Assembly (NCBI RefSeq): GCF_000002985.6
Contig: NC_003280.10
Coordinates: 5,576,501 to 5,640,500 of the forward strand
Length of the DNA: 64,000 bases
Origin: Caenorhabditis elegans
Taxonomy: Eukaryota; Nematoda; Chromadorea; Rhabditida; Rhabditidae
Reading direction: 5' to 3'
Made by a program: the position numbers and the translations under genes. The first letter of the stretch is position 1, and every line of letters begins with the position of its first letter. Under the pieces are notes generated by a model. That model was not told where the DNA came from, did no database searches, and saw only the letters and a program-made list of their open reading frames with translations. Shown here one piece after another: positions 58,028 through 64,000 of this stretch.

Positions 58028-60829
58028 CTATCCATTTTCCATTTTCAAACTTTTTGAATTATCCAGTCTCGTTTGAAGTGTGCTATCAATATTGTGACGT
58101 TTGGTCAACTCAGCTGAAAAGTATGAGCCATAAGACGATGAAACATTGATTGGGAAAAAGAAAATTTTACCGTAGTCTAAGTTAAGAGTACGGTAAAACA
58201 CAACGATATGAGTTAGAAAATCTGTTTTACCGATCACAAGTTCCGCAATAAGAAATAATGTTGAAACGAATGCACCGAGAAGATGAATCAAAAATATTGA
58301 AGAAAGTTGGTTCAGAGAGAACGAAGATTTTGACGGTTTTCCAGTTAGTGTCAATTCTGGATAGGCTGGTGTGTAATGATTATCGATTCTCTGAAAATTG
58401 TTGATTTAAAATTTCGAAAAATAATTCCCCAGTCTGTACACTAAATGCTGGAAGAACTTTAATGATCATTTCGTTCAATTCGTCAAGATATGGAAACGTT
58501 GGGCGCACAATATAAGCGGCTGGGCAGACCTGAAAATACTCAAAAATACAAAAAGTTGATCCGGAATTCTCAAAAAACCGGAAAGTCTCTAATAAGCCAT
58601 ATATCTGAATGAAATAATTCTTGAGTCCAAATGGAGAATTTTGAGGAGATTCGTTGAGCTGGATACCATCCAAATCCGACCAATGGTATTTTTCTCTGAA
58701 ATTATGCTGTGATGAAACGTATTACCCAGACGCAAAATTTTGAGATATTTGCGCTAAAAATACAATACCTGGTCTCGCCTCGGAAAGTTTTTGTGAAATG
58801 CGGTAAGGTGTGCGCCTTTGAAGAGTACGGTAATTTCAAATTTTAATTGCCGAGCAATTTTCATCGATTTTTCATAGTTATTTGATAGAACATATTTTTA
58901 TAAATAAAAAAACTTTAATAGACTATAGGAGCATATAAATTTTAACCTGAGAAAAAATCTACGAAAGTTCCGCAAAAACGAAAATTCCAAATTACAGTAC
59001 TCTTTGAAGGCGCACGCCATTTTGCATTTAATAAAAATTCGTCATGGCGAGACCAGGTACCGTATTTTTGGCAAAAAAAATCACAAAATTTCGCGTCTGG
59101 ACAAAAAGACAGTAGTATGAACAAACTGATGAAACAAATTCTCGATCGTTGAGTTGCATTAAATCTCCATATTCCGGAGGATGTTTGGATAGAATTTCAG
59201 AAAATATTGCATTACATTTGGATGTTGTTATCTCATGTGGACATTCTGGAATACGGTCGGCAGATGGTGTGAACAGACGATAGTTTCCTTTTCTGAAATA
59301 TTTGCACTATTTTTATAAATTAAATTATAATATGAAACACAGTGGTACTGTAGGAGTACTGTAGTTTTATGGGAAAATCAGTCTAAAACTGTCCAAGGAG
59401 TTTCGAAAGGGGATTATGGAAAGTTTAAGTGTACTGTGTAATAGGAGTACTGTAAGAACACTAGGTGTTACTGTAGTCTCAGATAAAAACTTTTTTTTGC
59501 TATATTTATACTAATACGATGAATTTAAAGATGATTGATTATACAAAATCCTACCTGAGGTGATCAATAAATCCATAAAAATTATCAAATGGAACTTGTC
59601 TTTTGTCAGAAACAACCATCATTCCACTTAACTCTGATGTGTAAAAATCGATAAAAACGTGAAACCAAGCAAGTAACCATATTGTAGAAAACAGCTGAAT
59701 ATTTATATATTTTTAGATATTTTGAAATCATTGGAAATTCAGCAAAATGTCCAAGATGTGGGTGGAGCAAAGGTTTGAGATTTGTCTTGATTTTTATAAC
59801 TCATATTGTTAAATATGTAGGTTCTCTGTTATACTTTACGATTTTCACAATAAGCTTTGAAATAACCATTTTTCGAAAATGCTCCAAAATAAGCCCCACC
59901 CACTTCTTGATGGTTATTCCCATCTGACAAGTTTCCTTTCAAGTGTGGTATCGAACTTTGAACTATTAATTTTTCATGTTTCCTAGGTTTCCCAATTTAC
60001 ATGAAATGCGAAGAATGTCGACTTTTTTGCCACTCGAATTTCCAAATTGAAAGTGCTCAATAAAACTTGGAATATGCTGTTTTGAATACATCTGCAATAT
60101 TTTAATCATAAAGTTTTCTTTCTTTTGTAAACTTACTCATAAGAGCTTTCAGTTTCCTTGGTTGATTTGAATTCAACAAATCTTAATATGAAGAATACAA
60201 TTGCAACAACTAAAACTGTCAAACTGAGAAGAAGCCAGACAGTTGTAGAGAACGGATGAAATAGAAAAACAACGTCGACTGATTTTTGAGGATCAGTTAT
60301 TAGATATACTTGATTCACTTCAAATTGAGTTGGATAAGTGAATGTAAGAACATTTGCACGGTCAGCAGTCATTCGGAACCTACCACAAGCCATATCAATT
60401 CTTCCTTTTTGAATGTCACCCAACATTCCTGAAAGATTTAGTACACATTTATATAATATATTGAAGAATAATATTAATAGTCCACAATTTTCTGAAATTC
60501 AGAAATGTTTAGAAAAATAATTGAGCAAGAATAAAACAATAAACTTTTAAAACAAGATTTTCCAGATTTTTTTTTCTATTTGAAGGGTATACTGCTCTCA
60601 AACATTTGGCAGCAAAAATGCCACTCAATTTTAAGAAGCATTATAAAAACCAGAAGCATTGTTTTCATGAAAAATTAAAAGATGGTACCTGTTGCAGTTC
60701 CATTTGCAAGAATATGTCCAATTTGATTTTTATAATGAATGAATTCGTAACTCCATTTTAAAGCTTTCAGCAAGGTCTCACATTGCTCGACTTCTAGACC
60801 AACGTGGTGTCCAATTTTGAATGTTGATC
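58028..60829 (-). CDS. Ionotropic-receptor-type channel, second gene (5' end unresolved)
   Basis: Nine exons: 60829-60689, 60428-60137, 60091-60001, 59694-59555, 59292-59136, 58695-58579, 58529-58440, 58390-58231 and 58113-58028, in continuous phase for 423 residues. The ligand lobe begins STFKIGHHVGLEVEQCETLL and includes MACGRFRMTADRANVLTFTY. Membrane segments are TVWLLLSLTVLVVAIVFFIL, the pore-side LFSTIWLLAWFHVFIDFY and the last IFLIHLLGAFVSTLFLIAEL. The second lobe includes NFYGFIDHLR and VCPAAYIVRPTFPYLDELNE. It is a paralogue in type of the gene at 3.8-5.9 kb. The first listed exon needs an upstream exon ending in phase 1. The obvious donor at 60882 would create a stop, so the true 5' exon is unknown or the gene is damaged. 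Intron 59135-58696 holds a hairpin repeat. Confidence 0.7.
58740..59085. repeat. Dispersed hairpin repeat, copy 8 (channel intron)
   Basis: Left arm 58752-58835 (AAAATACAATACCTGGTCTC, GTGCGCCTTTGAAGAGTACG); right arm 58990-59075 (ACAGTACTCTTTGAAGGCGC, GCGAGACCAGGTACCGTATT), inverted. Well preserved. Confidence 0.8.
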
Positions 60830-61885
60830 CTGTTTTTATAAATACTCTGTTTTATTCCTTTATGAGTTTTAAGGTAACTTACATGAATAAATTTTAGATT
60901 TATCTAACTACAGAATTCAACTCATTTTTGGCAGTAAAACTTTTATTGCGAAAAAAAAAGGATTTTTGTTTAAAACAACCAAAATAAATCGAAAACTGCT
61001 CCTACAGTAATCCTACATCTCCTATTATCCGTATAGTTGTCAACAACAATTTAATTTAGAAAACAGCTAAAAGTTCTGAATCTTTTCTAAATACCTTTAT
61101 TATTCAGAGATGAATCGATGCCAATTCTCAGATGTGGCCGAACTCCGCTCATTGAATATGAAAAATGACTTTTACCACTTTGTTTTTGTGCTTTTCGGTG
61201 TAGAATATCGTCAAATCTCATATTACTCGATGCATCACTTTATTAAGAGAAAGGAAATAAAAACACGAAAAACAGAGAACGGACTCTCTCAATGTCATAT
61301 AAATGAAATTGTAATTGGGCCCCAACTATAACATTTTTATATTTTCATAGAATTTCCTCCATCTTGTACTGATTTTTGTCGGAATAAACCTGAAAATTAA
61401 AAAAAAATTTCTTAAACTTTTCTTGCAAAAAATATTGCAAGAAATGGAAGCAAGAAATTTCTTGCAAACGTGCACGTGCATGCAAGAAATGCAAGAAACA
61501 AGAAACAGGAAATTTGCATCCCTGCTCCGGATCGCGCATAGTTGATTACTTGATAATATAATAATACCACATATTAGCTTGAAAACTTTTTCTACACTGC
61601 TTTATCAAAACCGACGGAGATATTACCGAAAAACATGTTTAGTCACAAACATCTGTAGACCAATTTCTAACATTATCATTGCCATATATGTTTTCATTTT
61701 CCAGAAAACAGCACTTTTGCAAAGGTTTCTTCATTCAAACCAAAATAGTTTTTTAAATCACAAATGGAAACGTGTGGTCACATTTTTATTAGTTTAGTTG
61801 TTTTTTCGAAATAAAAACAAACACGTTTTTGTACTCAAGTTAGTCAGTCTTTAATTTCTCAATTATTAGACGAAAATCAGACGAA
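60830..61885. other. Repeat-bearing intergenic region
   Basis: It contains a partial copy of the eif-3.L-intron repeat at 61110-61300. At 61400-61500 lie clustered TTGCAAGAAA/TTTCTTGCAA inverted repeats flanking ACGTGCACGTGCATGC. It should include the kinase promoter and perhaps a missing 5' exon of the channel. No gene is called. Confidence 0.5.
61110..61300. repeat. Partial copy of the eif-3.L-intron repeat
   Basis: GATGCCAATTCTCAGA, GAATATGAAAAATGACT, TTTTCGGTGTAGAATATC and TCAAATCTCATATT match 49722-49830 in the same orientation. A weaker further match (ATCACTTTATTAAG) recurs near 63570-63590. Confidence 0.65.
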
Positions 61886-63122
61886 ATGGAAACTTCTACG
61901 ACTCCGTTTTTAGCCGGTGGAACTGAACTGACAACAAGTATCTCAACCTACACGATAAATGAAAAGATAGCCGAAGGATCGTTCGGCGCAATTTTCAAAG
62001 TCACTGAAAAGTCAACCGGTACGCGGCTGGTCTTAAAAGCAGAACTACCAGGTTCTCCATCAAATGTGAGTTTTCGCAAAAGCGCCAAAGTTTTTAAATT
62101 TTATTCATAAGTTTAGGATCTTCGAATAGAGTTGGTTACTATGCTAAGAGTGTTTCGAAGTTACGTTCCGGAAGTGACAGGTATGTAGTACATTTCTATT
62201 TTGAGAAAGTTTTTTTTTTCAGATAAAGGTGTATTCAATGGAACGAAATTCTTGATAATGCCTTTGTTCGGGAAATCACTCGAAGACATTATTGGTGCTC
62301 TCCCAGGCAATAAATGTTCATTATCGACTGCCATTGGGTCGCTCTACCAATGCCTTGAAGCCATAGAGTTGTCCATTGGTCCCACTATCTGCACCGGGAT
62401 CTGAAACCCGGGAATTTTTGTGTGGGTAGTGGAAAAGACATTCGACGTATTTTTTTGGTGGATTTTGGAATGAGTCGTCGATACTGTGGTCAAGATAATG
62501 TAATCTATCAGCCCCGAACAAGATGCCAATTTCGGGGTACCCCCGTTTATGCGCCCAGGGCATCCCACAATCGAGCTGAACACAACCGAAAGAGTGATCT
62601 GGAAAGCTGGTAAGTGGGAACAAAGGGGCGGTGTTGAGCTACTAGTGGTATAACAGGGGTTCATTCTTGAATCAACAGATTTGCACACAAAAAAATGTAT
62701 TTTTCTAGGGGCTACATGATGATAGAGATGACAACCGGAAAGCTACCATGGTCGAATTTGAATGTGGAAAAAGAACTAGATGAGATCGGAGAAATGAAGA
62801 GTAATTATTGGAAAGACCATATCTCTCAAAAATGTTGCATGATTGCCCAAAAGAATATAAGGAAATATTAGAGTGAGTCTTAAAACTCTATTTATTTTTA
62901 TTTTTAAATTATCTTCAGGTATATCGATGGACTAAGCTTCTTTGAGGAGCCAAACTATCGTTACATATATGATGCATTGAGGCGAGTAATGAAGAGATGC
63001 CGTCTGAAGGAATTTCCTTTTGATTGGGAGCCGGCTTCTAAGAAGCGCTTCACTCTCAAATCACTTTGGCCTCGTTGTAAGTTATTTCCTATTTCGCAAA
63101 AGTTGATATTCAATTTCCAGAA
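61886..63122 (+). pseudogene. CK1/TTBK-like kinase with two frameshifts
   Basis: Exons: 61886-62065, 62117-62180, 62223-62609, 62709-62875 and 62919-63076, with a stop completed at 63121-63122 after one more intron. CK1 features: glycine loop EKIAEGSFGAIFKV, VLKAE, LYQCLEAIE, catalytic loop HRDLKPGNF, FLVDFGMSRRY, GTPVYAPRASHN, EMTTGKLPWSNL and the C-terminal EYIDGLSFFEEPNYRYIY. Two single-base losses break the frame. One is between GCCATAGAG and GTCCATTGG (about 62364-62370), just ahead of the HRD motif. The other is near 62831-62838, just ahead of LHDCPKEYKEI. All other exons and splice sites are intact, so decay is recent, or the two sites are sequence or strain variants. The TTBK-like CK1 family is greatly expanded in nematodes and often testis-expressed. 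I believe this locus is F59E12.3. Confidence 0.65.
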
Positions 63123-63935
63123 CTCGTCTTCCTTGATATCAACTTGTGGTTTCAACTTGTTGTTCATCAAGTCACTTTCAACCATTACATCAAGTTATTT
63201 CTATCAACTCTACACTACTCCATATGGTCTCTGTCAATTATCCAACACTTATGTATTTAATCGTTTTCTCGTATGTTTTTTATGAATAAAGTTTCGTGAT
63301 TCAAATTCTCAGCTTTTGACAGAAACCTTAAATAAGCCTGTGAAAACACAAAGAACCACAGGAATTGTAATTCATTCTTTGCCCGAGAGGAGTATATGAC
63401 CGAGAATCTCAAAACACTTATTTGTGCGCGACTTCAAATTAGATGAACAAAGAGGTTGATGTTCGGAACTTTTATCTAACATAGTTCCCATGAGCAAAAT
63501 TCGAAGAGTTGTCAATCACTATGTAATTGGCATTTTCATTTAAAAAAACAGAAAGAAACCTTAATCAACTCATCACTTTATTAAGCGAAAAGCGGTAAGA
63601 AATTGAAACACAAAAAAAGGAACGGGCTGTGAGAAGGGAGAAAAGGGATGAAGCTGTACTTTTATCAAGACATCAAGTTATATATAAAATTATGAATTAA
63701 AAATCTGACGGAGAGAAGGTGATACACGTAAGAGAGCAGAGAGAACAGGAGAATCGAAATAAACTTATGAAAATTGGCACATAATGCATCATTTTAGAAC
63801 CTAAGAAGCCAAGTGATATATACTAATTGGTGGAGTATATTCGTCAGTCATTGTTTTTTGTACCGGTCATGTAAAAAGTGAACGAGAGCTATAAATTGGG
63901 CAGGCAGGTAAACAGGTGAAGGTGAACGGGGATAA
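63123..63935. other. Intergenic, no gene seen
   Basis: About 800 bp of AT-rich sequence. A TTTATT at about 63578 could serve as the minus-strand poly(A) signal of the gene entering from the right. A weak match to the dispersed repeat lies near 63520-63600. Confidence 0.5.
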
Positions 63936-64000
63936 TCAAAATCTGCTGGTCCATTCGACTGACGGTGGTGGCGGTCCTCCGTTTGGTGGGGGCGGGCCAG
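63936..64000 (-). CDS. 3' end of a Gly/Pro-rich protein, cut by the window edge
   Basis: Minus-strand reading from the window edge gives GPPPPNGGPPPPSVEWTSRF followed by TGA at 63938-63936. The sharp rise in GC and the Pro/Gly repeats favour coding sequence over intergenic DNA. Another minus-strand frame is also open here, so the call is tentative. Confidence 0.4.
   Translation of the reverse strand, partial: GPPPPNGGPPPPSVEWTSRF

Noticed and set aside
60882-60960. Possible 5' exon of the second channel ending at the good donor CAT|GTAAGT
   Set aside because: Splicing to exon 60829 in the required frame creates TGA; no other phase of that exon is open.
1-64000. CRISPR arrays, bacterial operators, riboswitches, prophage or insertion sequences
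   Set aside because: The window is nematode nuclear DNA; the repeats seen are eukaryotic dispersed repeats, minisatellites and segmental duplications.

Overview
This is nuclear DNA from a Caenorhabditis nematode, almost certainly C. elegans. It is AT-rich, its introns are mostly 45-80 bp with TTTCAG acceptors, its genes are compact and lie on both strands, and several products are recognisable C. elegans proteins: LYS-8, CDC-14 (catalytic Cys295), DHS-6, eIF3-L and two NPL-4 copies. From memory of those genes the window corresponds to the C17G10-F59E12 part of chromosome II; that placement is recall, not a search. Exon coordinates below were worked out by hand from splice sites and reading-frame continuity.

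Layout. 0-1.8 kb: an inverted-repeat element, a tRNA-Val and a promoter. 1.8-8.2 kb: a secreted Cys-rich protein (+), a divergent ionotropic-receptor-type channel (-) and a BAR-like protein (+). 9.4-11.1 kb: lysozyme lys-8 (+) behind GATA sites. 11.2-16.9 kb: a THAP-like zinc-finger protein (-) and cdc-14 (-) with alternative 3' exons. 18.2-21.8 kb: a TTC4-type co-chaperone followed closely by an OGFOD1-type prolyl hydroxylase (+, probable operon). 21.9-26.8 kb: a doubtful small secreted gene (-) and a long secreted Lys/Asp-rich ShK protein (-). 30.3-31.3 kb: a LAPTM-like PPxY membrane protein (-). 31.3-40.8 kb: about 9.4 kb with no supported gene. 40.8-46.0 kb: dhs-6 and eif-3.L (-).

46-58 kb is the most dynamic part. 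npl-4 exists as two nearly identical genes (46.4-48.2 and 54.9-56.7 kb) inside a 2.95 kb duplicated block that also carries the eif-3.L/npl-4 divergent promoter and a truncated 5' piece of eif-3.L. Identity falls sharply inside the last npl-4 intron. A third, decayed npl-4 3' end lies at 57.7-58.0 kb, and a decayed 3' exon of the neighbouring channel gene lies at 56.9-57.0 kb. Between the two npl-4 copies is a USP-type deubiquitinase (-) that runs into a haspin-like kinase (-), with minisatellites in an intron and in coding sequence. 58.0-60.8 kb: a second ionotropic-receptor-type channel (-). 61.9-63.1 kb: a CK1/TTBK-like kinase (+) with two frameshifts. The last 65 bp appear to be the 3' end of a minus-strand gene.

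Functional themes: ubiquitin and p97 biology (NPL-4 copies, USP), cell cycle (cdc-14), translation (eIF3-L, OGFOD1-like), chaperones (TTC4-like), innate defence (lys-8), lipid metabolism (dhs-6), and clusters of fast-evolving nematode families (LBD channels, haspin-like and CK1-like kinases). A hairpin-type dispersed repeat recurs at eight places, five of them in introns.
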